A stretch of DNA of 64,000 nt from Silurus meridionalis (lineage: Eukaryota; Chordata; Actinopteri; Siluriformes; Siluridae), in assembly GCF_014805685.1 (NCBI RefSeq), contig NC_060885.1:25781632-25845631 (forward strand), written 5' to 3'. A program made the translations under genes and the position numbers. Below, piece by piece: positions 43,189 through 55,034 of the stretch. The notes under the pieces were generated by a model, which worked only from the letters and a program-made list of their open reading frames with translations, had not been told where the DNA came from and did not search any database. The first letter of the stretch is position 1. Every line of letters begins with the position of its first letter.

Positions 43189-43860
43189 ACCGTATTTTTC
43201 CCCACGTTTTGAACCCCGCGGCTTAAACAACGAAGCGGCTAATATATGGATTTTTCCTGGGTTTTTCCGGTTTCACAAACTTCAAGCCAAAAAACTGAGC
43301 GACATAACATTAGACCAATGAAATTTCCGAACGTAAACGAAAAAACGCACCTCACCTGTGTTCTGAGCTGCAGGGAGAAAAACTTTCACCGGTGTTGATT
43401 TTTAAACGCACGACGATGCCAAAAGATAAACTCCAGAGAGAAATAGTTGTGAAAGGAAGGAGGAAGACAGTGAACAATGACTTTCTTGGTCGGCTACTGT
43501 TTAGATACAAGCCGTTGTAACGCGTTGAGTCTGGATGAAGGGAGAGCTCACTAACTCAAGTTGCAAATGAAATCATATAAGCACAGACAGGTTTCCAAAA
43601 CGCGTGCTTTTTTTATTTTTCTTGGCAACAGCGTTATGGGTTAGTCAAAGAAACTTAGAAACGAGCGTCAGAAAATAATAAGGACATATTCCTCAGTCTC
43701 ACACGCACACACACGCAGTAATATTGGAAGAATGCAGTGACATGCTGTTCCCAAAATGCTGCTCTGCTCTTAAAGGAGCCACAACATATTTCACCCGTTA
43801 CACCGTGTAACAGACACTGTCTTTCGACACCAGCCTAAAACCTGTGCAATGTGGTGTAAT
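43189..43860 (+). mobile_element. MITE-like DNA element, copy C
   Basis: The left end is ACCGTATTTTTCCCCACGTT with TTTGAACCCCGCGGCTTAAA as in copies A and B. ATG 43416 opens the conserved 33-codon frame (MPKDKLQREIVVKGRRKTV, then GRLLFRYKPL). The right terminus is absent; it fades at about 43860. Confidence 0.75.
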
Positions 43861-43909
43861 ATAAACTATTTATTATGTGTGTATCTAGAAAAATGTAAAT
43901 CAATACATT

Positions 43910-43968
43910 TTTATTTGTAGAACAATTTTAACAGTGGACAGTGTCTCAAAGCAGCTTTACGAAGATAA
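43910..43968 (-). repeat. L2 tail, antisense
   Basis: The reverse complement of AGTGTCTCAAAGCAGCTTTA is the L2 tail. No UTR remains. Confidence 0.65.
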
Positions 43969-44044
43969 AAATATATTTATCTATAAATATATTTATATAA
44001 AAACCATACCCATATGTTAAATATACATATGTTGTATATACATA

Positions 44045-45216
44045 CAGTGGTGTGAAAACTGTTCCTGATTTCTATTTTTTTGCATGTTTCTCAAAGAGAA
44101 GTCTATCAGTCTGGAAAAGGTTATAAAGCCATTTCTAAAGCTTTGGGACTCCAGCGAACCACAGTGAAAGTCATTATTCACAATGAGCAAAAACATGAAA
44201 CAGTGGAGAACCTTCCCAGGAGTGGCTGGCCGACCAAAATGACCCCAAGAGCACAGCGATGACTCATCCAAGAGGTCCCCATCACAAAAGACCCCATCAC
44301 AAGATCCAAAAAACTTCAGGCCTCACTTGCCTCAGTTAAGGTCAGTATTTCTGACTCCACCATAAGAAAGGCAAAAATGGTCTGCACGAAAACCACTGCT
44401 GAGCAAAAAGAACATAAAGGCTCGTCTCAGTTTTGCCAGAAAACATCTTGATAATCCCCAAGACTTTTGGGAAAATACTCTGTGGACTGACGAGACAAAA
44501 GTCGAACTTTTTGGAAGGTGTGTGTCCAATTACGTCTGGTGTAAAAGTAACACCACATTTCAGAAAAAGAACATCATACAAACAGTAAAATATAGTGGTG
44601 GTAGTGTGATGGTCTGGGACTGATTTGCTGCTAAATAAAACCATGAATTCTGCTGTTTACCAAAAGATCCTGAAGGAAAATATCTGGCCATTTGTTGATG
44701 AAGCAGGACAATGATCCAAAACACACCAGTAAGTCCACCTCTGAATGGCTGAAGAAAAAGAAAATGAATATTTTGGAGTGGCTCAGTCAAAGTCCTAAAC
44801 TGAATCCTATTGAGATGCTGTGGCATGACTTTAAAAAGGTAGTTCCTGCTTAAAAACCCTCCAATGTGGCTGAATTACGACAATTCTGCATAGATGAGTG
44901 GACCAAAATTCCTCCACAGCACTGTAACAGACTCATTGCAAGTTATCGCAAACGCTTGATTGCAGTTGTTGCTGCTAAGGGTGAACGAACCAGTTAGTAG
45001 TTTTAGGGGGCAAACTATTTTTCACACAGGGCCATGTAGTTTTGGATTTAGTTTTCCCTCAATAATAAAAACCTTCATTTAAAACATGCATGTTGTGTTC
45101 ACTGGTGTTATCTTTTACTAATATTTAAATTAGTTTGATGATCTTAAACATTAAAGTGTGACAAACATGCAAAGAAATAAGAAATCAGGAAGGGGGCAAA
45201 CACTTTCATACCACTG
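44045..45216 (+). mobile_element. Tc1 element with deleted left repeat
   Basis: Outer ends CAGTGGTGTGAAAACTGTTC and, inverted, CAGTGGTATGAAAGTGTTTG, bordered by TA (44043-44044, 45217-45218). The right repeat is about 220 bases; the left one is cut after about 40 bases at CATGTTTCTCAA. Same family as 905-3991. Confidence 0.9.
44090..45000 (+). pseudogene. Tc1 transposase pseudogene
   Basis: The start is lost in the left deletion. Helix-turn-helix KGYKAISKALGLQRTTVKVI, linker GWPTKM, then stops. The catalytic part reads [19 protein letters not shown] then [16 protein letters not shown], with PKL where the family has PDL. At least eight stops or frameshifts. Inactive. Confidence 0.88.
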
Positions 45217-45296
45217 TACATTGAGATCAAGTGAGTAGTTCCAGTGTGGAGTCAGCATTTCAAATTTTCATTTAATATTCATCAAATAGTTTAAAT

Positions 45297-45913
45297 CAGG
45301 GGTCACCAACATGGTGCCCATGAGCACCAGGTAGCTTGCAAGGACCACATGAGTCGCCCATGGGCATTTTCTAAAAATAGTTCACCATAGCGCCACTTAC
45401 CAGCGAGCTGCATCTAATTTTTTTATTTTTTTATTTTTTATTACACTTGCATTGGTGTGAATTTGAAAATGACAATATAAAAAATGTTCTACATTAGATT
45501 AGAGCTAGCTGGTCGCCAAGTTGATTTTTGCATGTTACGTAACTGATAATCTGTACAATCATGATGCAACTTAGTGCATAAATTGTTAAAAATTGTTAGT
45601 GGCTAGTGAAAATGTTGTAGAAGTGATCATTTGAAAATGCAAACACTTGCAGAGATTTATAGAAATAAAGTTTTGCATATTGATATTTATCTGTTTACTA
45701 CCTTGTTAAATCATTGTTAATAATTATTGTGAGAAATCATAAACATGATTAGTGTCTTCACAGATGAATATCATTTATTATTAATAATAACATATAATTA
45801 AAGGTAAATTGAGCAAATTTGTTATTTCAGAAGTGTGTATCAAGCTGGTAGCCCGTCACATTAATCGGTACCCAAGAAGTAGCACTTAGTTTAAAAAATG
45901 TTGGTGACCCCTG
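45297..45913. mobile_element. Non-autonomous hAT element
   Basis: Perfect 8-bp duplication GTTTAAAT at 45289-45296 and 45914-45921. Ends CAGGGGTCACCAACATGGTG and, inverted, CAGGGGTCACCAACATTTTT. AT-rich interior without coding motifs. Confidence 0.93.
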
Positions 45914-46364
45914 GTTTAAATGATCCTCAGTGGATAGACACTACGTTGACTCTAGATACAGGTGCCCAATAACAATGTGTACCTGATTTATAAATAAACA
46001 AGAATTACAAGATGCTGTTCTTGTACTCTTTGTTCACATATGACTATTTTGCCAAACACAGGTATATATTTTCAAGTTTTCTGTTGACCCAATCAACCTG
46101 GGCCTAATTACAAATAGAGAGAAGCCCACATAAAGATGTGTGAGATAGAGATGTATCACAATTGTGTCACGACAACAACCATTCTTTTAAAATTATTAGT
46201 ACAAAGGAAATGTGAGTAGAATTCAAGAAAACCCACAATGGTGTACACTCATACACAAACAGAGCTACAGTGGAAAAAAATTCCTCTCCAAGGATGATCT
46301 CACATAAATAATCATAATCACATCACATTCCATTTCCAATGGAAACTTAAGAAGTTCAAACTGA
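45914..46364. other. Intron, nothing recognised
   Basis: No open frame or repeat boundary could be supported. Confidence 0.4.
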
Positions 46365-46510
46365 CCTGTAAAATCCTCAGTAGTTCTCACCATTGCACCA
46401 GAGACTTCAGCACTATATGGCAGTTGCTCTGCCCATAACCACAAAGCCCTCCAGAGAGTGCATAGAACAACATATATAATCATTAGCAACAAACTGGTCA
46501 AGCCGAAGAC
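46365..46510 (+). pseudogene. I/jockey-type LINE scrap
   Basis: Broken frame around CSAHNHKALQRVHRTTYIII matches the C-terminal block ...KALQRVVRTAQYI of this LINE group. Very short. Confidence 0.5.
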
Positions 46511-46800
46511 AACATTAGCGACCTTCAAGGCAGGGTTCCAAACTCGGAAAAAGCATCAGACCTTGCTTCTGCTCTTTACCAAATGTAGAAGCCAAAACTG
46601 GCTCCCTCGGGTTCTGGACTCTTTCCTGGCGCTGGTGATCATTGAACGGGCACACAGGTTACCCAGTGGCACTCAAACTGGGAACACATCGACTAGGCCA
46701 AAAACAGTGATACTGAAATTTCTCAACTATGTCAACAAAGTTAAAGTATTGAGAGCAGCTCAGTTAAAAGGCACAGCGATGTTCCAGAACCATTACTAGC
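46511..46800 (+). pseudogene. L1-type ORF1 fragment
   Basis: FLALVIIERAHRLPSGT, then RPKTVILKFLNYVNKVKVL and RAAQLKGTAMF: the IERAHR...RP..I..FLNY..K..VLRAA signature of the RRM/C-terminal region of L1/Tx1 ORF1 proteins, which bind RNA. It ends in a stop and is fused to an L2 fragment. Confidence 0.75.
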
Positions 46801-46814
46801 TCTGATTTAGATAA

Positions 46815-47256
46815 AGAATGTTAAATCAGAGATAACAGACTACAGCAGAGGGCAAATCTTTCTCTTATAAAGCCCCACAGTTATGGAACAGCCTTCCAAT
46901 CAGTGTTCGGGACACAGACACAGTCTCAGTGTCAGGGCTAAAATCATTTATTTAGTCAAGTCTTTTATCAGTAGGTTTTTCGTGGGTAAAGATCTGGAGA
47001 AATCATGGATATAGAGTGTTTGGTGAAGTGGGATATTTGTATGCTGTCATCCCCTTACTCTCACACGTTCACTTAGGTTTGTTGACGGTGGTGTGGTGGG
47101 TCGTCTCTTATCCCGGAGATCCCTCAAGTTGATGTTGCCTTCTGGTTCTAACTTTTAGTTATGCTGCACGTCTTGGCAAGTCCCCAACTGCACAGTGTCC
47201 TTAACTTTCATACAACAATAACGACACATAATATTCCATATCCTTCTCTTCCTGTC

Positions 47257-47311
<55 letters not shown>

Positions 47312-47884
47312 GTCGAGTTAAACATGCTCCTGAGGTTCCAGGGACCACTGTTCCTGCTTTTCTTCCCTCCTCGGATCTTCCCACTTCATCCAGGCCTGCC
47401 TCTGGATAGTGTTCTCTTTACTTGGAGGACCATTTTGTGCAGCTGGGGATAGTTTCTTATCCACGCCTTGGGTGGAACCATGAAAATCCGGAGTAAGAAC
47501 GAGAGCTTTAAAGATGGATTTGGACTGTAGTTAATGTCAACAGTTTGCTACACTGACTCAGGACTACAGTTTGCTCTGAACACCATCACTGTACCCCGTA
47601 ACATCATTATCTGTAATAAATGGACTTTCGGTGCAACCCAGATGAGGATGAGTTCCCCTTTTGTCTGGTCTGGAGTGTGGGTTCTCTCAAGGTTTTTTTC
47701 TTATGCCATCTTGGGGAGTTTTTCCTTGCCACAGTAGCCACCGGCTTATCATCATGGACAAACTTACACTTATAAAGGACATCTTAATCATTTTTATTGC
47801 CAAATCATCTGCGTAAAGCTGCTTCGAGACAATGTTCATTGTTAAAAGCACTATGCAAATAAAAATTAATTGAATTTAATTGAA
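46815..47884 (+). mobile_element. L2 LINE 3' third
   Basis: ORF2 C-terminus (CTTATAAAGCCCCACAGTTA, GGAACAGCCTTCCAATC) with a deletion in the FKSRLKTYLF segment. UTR with (CT)n at 47262-47306, CAGATGAGGATGAGTTCCCC and tail AGCTGCTTCGAGACAATG to AATTGAATTTAATTGAA. 5'-truncated. Confidence 0.88.
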
Positions 47885-48329
47885 TAGGCTTTAATGTAAA
47901 TAAATGTTCCTGAGGTTAAAGGGGCATGCTATTTAAGGTATATGAGAGTGTGTGTTTGATTTGAAAGCATTTTTATGTTTTAGAGTTTTTATTTTTTCTC
48001 TTAATTCAGCATCCTTATAGCATTCCTATTAAAGGACTTGTTAGAGTAACCCTAACTAGGGTTCTAGTCATAGAAGGGATGTTTGCCTTGCACTTTTTCT
48101 GTAGAGCATGTGCTGGGAAGTTACTTTGTATTATGACTTTATGATTTTGTTTGTTTTCTTTGCCTCTCTCTTGCCCTACTATGTATGTATGTATGATTAC
48201 ACACTTTAATTCTCTGGTACATTTTTGTTTGATCCAAAATTGGTACAAGTTGCTCAGTGGATCTGGTTGCTATAATACTTGGACTAGCAAAAAAATGGTA
48301 GATTATTCAATTTTGCTGCAAATGTCAAT
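47885..48329. other. Intron, nothing recognised
   Basis: No supported feature; a short ATGTATGTATG repeat at 48181-48195. Confidence 0.4.
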
Positions 48330-49314
48330 GGATTCTAGTTTTACACTGACATTGTAAAATGTTTGGGGGCTCTGAAATCTAATTAAATTGAAGCAAGTGA
48401 TAGAGTTAAAAATGTCCATTCTAAAATATTGTTTCTGCAAGAAACACATTTATTGCCAGACGAAGTCATTAAATTATATAGAAGTTAGTAAGGCCAGGTA
48501 TAGCTGTATCCTATTGTTTACATTTAATAGGGGTAGCTGTACTGATACATACATCAATACAATTTCAGGTATTAAAATATATTCATGATCCATCCGGTAG
48601 GTACATTATTATTACGGGTAGGACACTAAATTAATATCGTAATCTTGTGAATGTTTATAGTCCAAACAGAGATGAACCAACATTTTTTTATAATCTCTTC
48701 TTAATTTTGTCCTCTCTTCAGGGTAATTTAATAGTTGGTGGTGATTTGAATTGTTAATTAGATTCTAATTTGGACCTGTACTGATGCTTCACATTCGCAG
48801 AGTAAAAATGTAGTTAAAATAATACATAAAGGACCTTAATAAAGCTGTGGCTAATATAACTAAACTCAAACAAACATATGACCTGGAAGGCTGTTGGCAT
48901 AGTGTATGTAAATGTGATTAACAAACTAGAATTTATAGATAGAAAAAACATTATCCCCAATAAAATTAATAAGGTTTTGAAAAACAATTATAAAGATCTT
49001 AATAAATTATCACCCCCAGGGAATAGCCATCTCTATAAAAACATTTTTGGAAAAGTAAATCTCTCTATCTGAAGAAGACTCCAAAACATTGGATCAACCA
49101 TTTGAAGAAGCAGACTTGACTGCAGCTATTGATTTTATGAGTGGAAAGCACCAGGCCCTGATGGCCTGCCAATAGACATATACAAGATCTTTCACAACAA
49201 ATTGATAACCCCAATGGTTGATTTGTTAAATTAATAATTCAATAATTAAGAACTCCCTTTTCCCATGCGTTCTTAAAGAAGGGAAAGTCCCTATGAAATG
49301 TGGTTCTTATAAAC

Positions 49315-50259
49315 CAGACCTGGGCATTTTACGGCCCAAGGGCCACATACGGCGCTTTGGGCATCCCTGTCCGGCCCGCGGTATGTCAGTCATAAACACA
49401 AATGACACAAATGAATTATGGTGTGCATGCAATACAACTGTGTTGCTTTTATTTAAAAACATGACGTATTATTTACTTATGGTCGCACGTATCTTCGTAT
49501 GTCTGCAACAGGTGATGCTAGCCAGCTACCCCTGCCCCCCCCCAAAAATGTCGGCTCACATTAAAAAAGAAAAGTTGATTCCAAATGCCGCGTTTTCAAC
49601 AAGACATGGACTGCTAAATATTTCTTTACAGAGGTCAAAGGTAAAGCCGTGTGCTTAGTTTGTGGTACACAAGTCGCTGTGTTTTGGGATTACAATCTGA
49701 ATCGCCACTACGTGAGAGCACGCAAAGGAGTCGGAGGCTTTGCTAGCCAAGCTGCAAACTCAACAAAAGCTTCTTACAAAACTTTGCAAATCCAGATACA
49801 GATCCTCTATAACTGATGATCACCTCTCAGCTGTCCTTCGCATAGCCACCTCATCCAGATTTCAGTGCACTTGTTCAAGCCCAAGACAGACTGGATTTTT
49901 CTCACTGAACAAGTAAACTAAACTGAAAACATCAAAAGCACTTATTGCTTTTTGTATAAAGTTGTTTAGTTGCTTATATTTAACATACTCCGAAACACCT
50001 TTTTAGTATTTATGTAGATTAACAAGTTAAAAATAAAATGAAGGTAATTTTCTTTTTGTTTTAAACTGTTTATTACTTGATTTACTCGCTTTATTACTTT
50101 ACCTACTAGCAGCTTATCAAAAGATATAATTTACTGCTTTTTACAATGGGAGAAAAATAATATTGAGCAGAATTAAGTTCAAGTTATCATTGGTTCAGCC
50201 CTCCAACACAGTTCAGATTTTTCATGTAGCCCCCTATAGAAATTAATTGCCCACCCCTG
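49315..50259 (+). mobile_element. hAT element inside L1 ORF2
   Basis: Ends CAGACCTGGGCATTTTACGG and, inverted, CAGGGGTGGGCAATTAATTT. The 8-bp flanks TTATAAAC (49307-49314) and TTATAGAC (50260-50267) differ at one base. Same family as 26722-27277. Carries a coding remnant. Confidence 0.92.
49548..49918 (+). pseudogene. hAT transposase remnant (BED finger plus C-terminus)
   Basis: In shifting frames: MSAHIKK, KCRVFNKTWTAKYFF, then EVKGKAVCLVCGTQVAVFWD and YNLNRHY, a BED-type finger with CxxC and an incomplete His pair. It then jumps to SITDDHLSAVLRIATSS-like sequence, the hAT C-terminal dimerisation end. About 450 residues are missing in between. Similar proteins are often labelled GTF2IRD2-like or ZBED-like in fish. 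Confidence 0.75.
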
Positions 50260-50606
50260 TTATAGACCAATAAGTATTTTAAATTCAGAGACTAAGATAA
50301 TTGCTAAAGTCTTAGCTAGTAGAATTTATAAATATTTACCATCATTGATTGATCTTGATCAAAGGTAGGCAAGCTTTTCATTTTCATTTAATATATGCCG
50401 CTTGTTAAATGTTGAGGGTCAAACTTCTACAATATAAGTAAAATTATATTCTAGTCTAATCTAGTAATTCTAGTAGAATTCATTTAATTCCTTTTTATGC
50501 TTAAATGTCGGACAGTCGTAAAAAGCATTTCACTGCATCTCGTACCTCTGTATGTATGTGTATGTGTTAAAATTTTTGAAAAAAAGTGAAGAATGGAATA
50601 GAGATT

Positions 50607-50712
50607 ACAGTGAAATACTTTTCTTTGCATATCTCAGCTTGTTTTAGAGGCTGGGGGCAGAGTGCAGGGTACAACGCCCCTGGAGCTCAGAGGGTTAAAG
50701 GCCTTGCTCCGC
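50607..50712 (-). repeat. SINE fragment, antisense
   Basis: ATATCTCAGCTTGTTTTAGA, GGCTGGGGGCAGAGTGCAGG and AGAGGGTTAAAGGCCTTGCT match the body of the SINE at 51841-52105. The tRNA-like head is missing. Just before it (50500-50580) lies a LINE-like tail with TTTCACTGCATCTCGTAC. Confidence 0.7.
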
Positions 50713-50744
50713 CTGAACCAATGAGGACGCACAGCGTACCCAAA

Positions 50745-51010
50745 AATGTGTGCAATTGGGCAGATAGAACAAAAAAAACTGGGCTTTTATTTTGGTCCCA
50801 AATTTATAAAACAGTGTTTGCACCCTGCTCAAGACCCAAAACCCAAAAGGTTAGACAGTTTCCAGTGCTATTATCATAAATTTGTGCCTAAGTATTCAGA
50901 TGTCACCAGCCTTCAGAGTGATCTAATTGAAAAGGATGATCCAGTCCAATAAACAGAGTAGTCCTGCAGGCTTTCAGTCCAATAAAAGCTACACCCTGCG
51001 CTGGGCCATT
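50745..51010 (+). pseudogene. Ty3/gypsy pol fragment (connection to RNase H)
   Basis: PKPKRLDSFQCYYHKFVPKY then SDVTSLQSDLIEKDDPVQ resembles the gypsy block YYRRFVPNYSDVTSPLTDLT..PDPVQW. Further on NKSYTLRWAISTFP resembles an RNase H segment in another frame. No LTR or RT core. Weak but consistent. Confidence 0.6.
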
Positions 51011-51585
51011 TCTACATTCCCCTGATTTCTCTCATTTTTTTGGAAAACACGTTGAGCAGGGGGCTGGAGGCCAGTTGGTGGAGTGGGAAAAACATCCTGG
51101 GCTATATATCAGGGGCAAGCTTTCAGCATGATCGAGAAAGAAATGATTGGCAGTTAAATGGATAGTCCTCACCCACCAATACTATCTGCTTAGACAGGCC
51201 TGCAACGTCTATTCAAACCATGCTCTGCTTTAGTAACTCTATTGCATTAAAGATGTCAATTGTCGACTGTCACTCCCCTGCATCCACATGGTTAAATTAC
51301 ATATATTAGTAAATGATGTGAAGTGATTGTTAGTTTATGGAAGAAGAAATGGGATACAGGTGATGGGTTTCAGTAGCTGCAAACCGGGTGGCTCACGGGT
51401 CTGAGACAAGCAGTGGAGTTAAATGGATGCAGGGGAGTGGTCGTGTGACAGTTTGTGAATGTATGCATTGACATCTTTAATGAAACAGTTAATAAAGCAG
51501 AGTATAGTTTGAATAGAGGTCTTATATATTTATTGTTATTATTTCTACAGATCATTTCTGCACTAAAAGATGTTTTAACAAATTT
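51011..51585. other. Intron, nothing recognised
   Basis: No supported feature between the gypsy scrap and arid4b exon 3. Confidence 0.4.
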
Positions 51586-51591
51586 TCTTAC

Positions 51592-51657
51592 CTTCAGGTT
51601 TCCTCTGATGTGTTCATCATGAACCTCAGCAGTGGATGAGTCTGGCTTAAAGGTCAC
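51592..51657 (-). CDS. arid4b: arid4b coding exon 3
   Basis: The acceptor is CTTTTTATTACAG and the donor GTAAGA, flanking 66 nt (22 codons, phase 0/0). The peptide runs from VTFKPDSSTAEV to IRGNLK, matching the second segment of the ARID4B Tudor region (family form VTF..DSSTVEVQDDHIKGPLK). It follows exon 2 directly in frame. It lies between a degraded gypsy fragment on the low-coordinate side and a tRNA-derived SINE upstream, both within a few hundred bases to about 1 kb. Confidence 0.9.
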
Positions 51658-51840
51658 CTGTAATAAAAAGAAAGATGATGAAAAATGTATGATATTAAGA
51701 TTTGTAATCAGTGCTAGAATTTGTGGGAAGACTGCACACTGACTGTAGGTCTGCTTTTAAACAACTCTTAAATTATTTAAGTGGTAGGTTTATGGTGTGA
51801 ATGGGTTCACTGTGTTAATCTGTAGTGGTCTGATTAATAT

Positions 51841-52105
51841 TATTTATCCGTCACATATACATTACAGCATTATTCGTCATATATACATTACAGCACAGTG
51901 AAATTTGTTTTTCGAATATCCCAGCTTGCTTAGAAGCTGGGGTCAGAGCGCAGGATCGGCCATGATACAGCGGCCCTGGAGCATAGAGGGTTAAGAGCCT
52001 TGGGGGTCAGGGGCCCAAGAGTGGCAGCTTGGCAATACCGGGGCTTGAACCCCAGAACTTCTAATTAGTAACCCAGTACCTTAACCACTAAGCTACCACT
52101 CCCCT
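51841..52105 (-). mobile_element. tRNA-derived SINE
   Basis: Read on the minus strand from 52105: GGGGAGTGGTAGCTTAGTGG (pol III A box TAGCTTAGTGG, 52085-52098) and, about 40 bases on, GGGGTTCAAGCCCCGG (B box GGTTCAAGCCC, 52042-52052). The body has CAGCTTCTAAGCAAGCTGGG and the tail a doubled CTGTAATGTATAT(A/G)TGAC unit. The internal promoter would recruit TFIIIC. Orientation is the same as arid4b. Confidence 0.85.
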
Positions 52106-52206
52106 GATGCTTTAGAGGTCTGATCCTGGAGATGTCCTGACACGTATTGTTTTTATTTCCTATAGAATAATAATAGCATAACCCTTATTACACTATATTT
52201 AACACC

Positions 52207-52886
52207 AGAGGTGGAAAGTATTTGTGCCACTGTAATTTGTTTTTTGTGTACTATTTTTAAAGTAGTTTTTAGAATTTGGAATTGTACTTTTACTTCAGTA
52301 TTTTTTATTTGAAGTATTGTACTTAACTACATTTTAAATCATATTTGTTACTTAGTAAAAAAATAAAGAAAGAAAAATTAATGCAAGAGGAAGAAAAATC
52401 ACAGCCTGGAAACTACTGCACTGATTGATGGGTGGAGAACAAACACATTAAACTCACAACAAAGAAAGATGGATACAGACAAGACAGATGCCAGTAATGC
52501 AGACCCAGCTGAAAGTTAACTGCTATCAAATCAAAAGTTGTTCAATATGTGCACTCATTGTTTGAATTCTGAATCTGCATTTTGATTTCTCTCATAAAGG
52601 ACAATATGACTGTAGTGTTTTTTTGTTATTCCATTTTAATTTATAAAGGTGTTCCTTCAATTAAAAACAACTAGATTAATATTTAAATCCCCTTGTCCCC
52701 ACACTAAAATTTCCCCCACCCGTTGTTAAAAAATTTTACTTGTTAAATTATAAATTATCTACTTATCACTTTTGCACTTGAGCAGATTTTTAGACCAGTA
52801 ACTTTACTTGTACTTAAGTAAAATGTCATTGAAGTAACAGTAATTTTACTTGAGTGGTATATTTTATTACTTTTTCCACCTCTAGT
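52207..52886. mobile_element. hAT-like MITE
   Basis: Ends CAGAGGTGGAAAGTATTTGT and, inverted, TAGAGGTGGAAAAAGTAATA, with ACTTAAGTA/ACTTCAGTA motifs near both. No clear 8-bp duplication and no coding capacity. Confidence 0.65.
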
Positions 52887-53344
52887 GGTGACTCGAGCTA
52901 TCAGCAGTGGCGATATTCCTGACACATACGTAGCTCTTGGAACTTACACATAGTAACTTCTGCCTGTTTTGGTCCCACTTTCTGTGAAACACCACAAAGC
53001 TTATTAATAAGCTGTTTAATAAAACCCTTGCAGCTAATGCTGCTGGTAAAGCTTTTTGTACCTTTCCTCATATATAGCGTGCCATCATTCAAAAAAGGGA
53101 ACAATAGTCCGATCAGGCTTGATGCCAATTTTATCACATTGATTGGGGACATATAACACAGTTGAATAGTTTGTTCAGGTCATTACTGAATGAATAACTG
53201 TGAAGAGGGTGCCTAGAATGAGCTGAGGCATAAAAACTGTACCCATTGTTAGTTTTCTTGCACATTACACAAACAGAGAATATTTGTTCTAAATTTTAAA
53301 CATTAAAACATTCAAATAGACATTTCAAGGTTTATATAGACATA
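52887..53344. other. Intron, nothing recognised
   Basis: An 83-codon minus-strand open frame (52901-53152) shows no known domain or convincing splice sites. Confidence 0.4.
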
Positions 53345-54817
<1,473 letters not shown>

Positions 54818-55034
54818 TATTTCACTTGTCTGTGCAACAATTATATTTTTTTAATTACATTATTGCAATGCGTTCCAAAAAATAAAAAATTACAAAGATA
54901 TAGGAAGCAGAGAGTCATTTACAAAATCAATTACATAATTGTGAGTGAATAAAAAGTAGACCCTTGCCATTTGAAATTATGTCTTTCTCTTTTTATAAGA
55001 CAACAAATGGTATTTTGAATTGATGCTGTAGCTA
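54818..55034. other. Intron between two Tc1 elements
   Basis: AT-rich; no feature recognised. Confidence 0.4.

Larger units (their letters stand above)
48330..50365 (+). pseudogene. L1/Tx1 ORF2 remnant split by a hAT
   Basis: Endonuclease, across frames: FCKKHIYCQTK (family FLQETHLLPDE) and, near 48730, IVGGDLNC (catalytic GDLN). RT N-terminus: KAPGPDGLPIDIYKIFHN at about 49145-49200, CVLKEGKVPMKCGSYK at 49270-49312. After the hAT it resumes [20 protein letters not shown], ending IDLDQ at 50360. No catalytic FADD region follows. Inactive. Confidence 0.8.

Noticed and set aside
52030..52105. A tRNA gene
   Set aside because: The A and B boxes belong to a SINE head: no proper acceptor stem or anticodon arm, and it runs straight into the SINE body and tail.
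52901..53152. 83-codon minus-strand frame as an extra arid4b exon
   Set aside because: No match to ARID4 between exons 2 and 3, which already join perfectly in frame.
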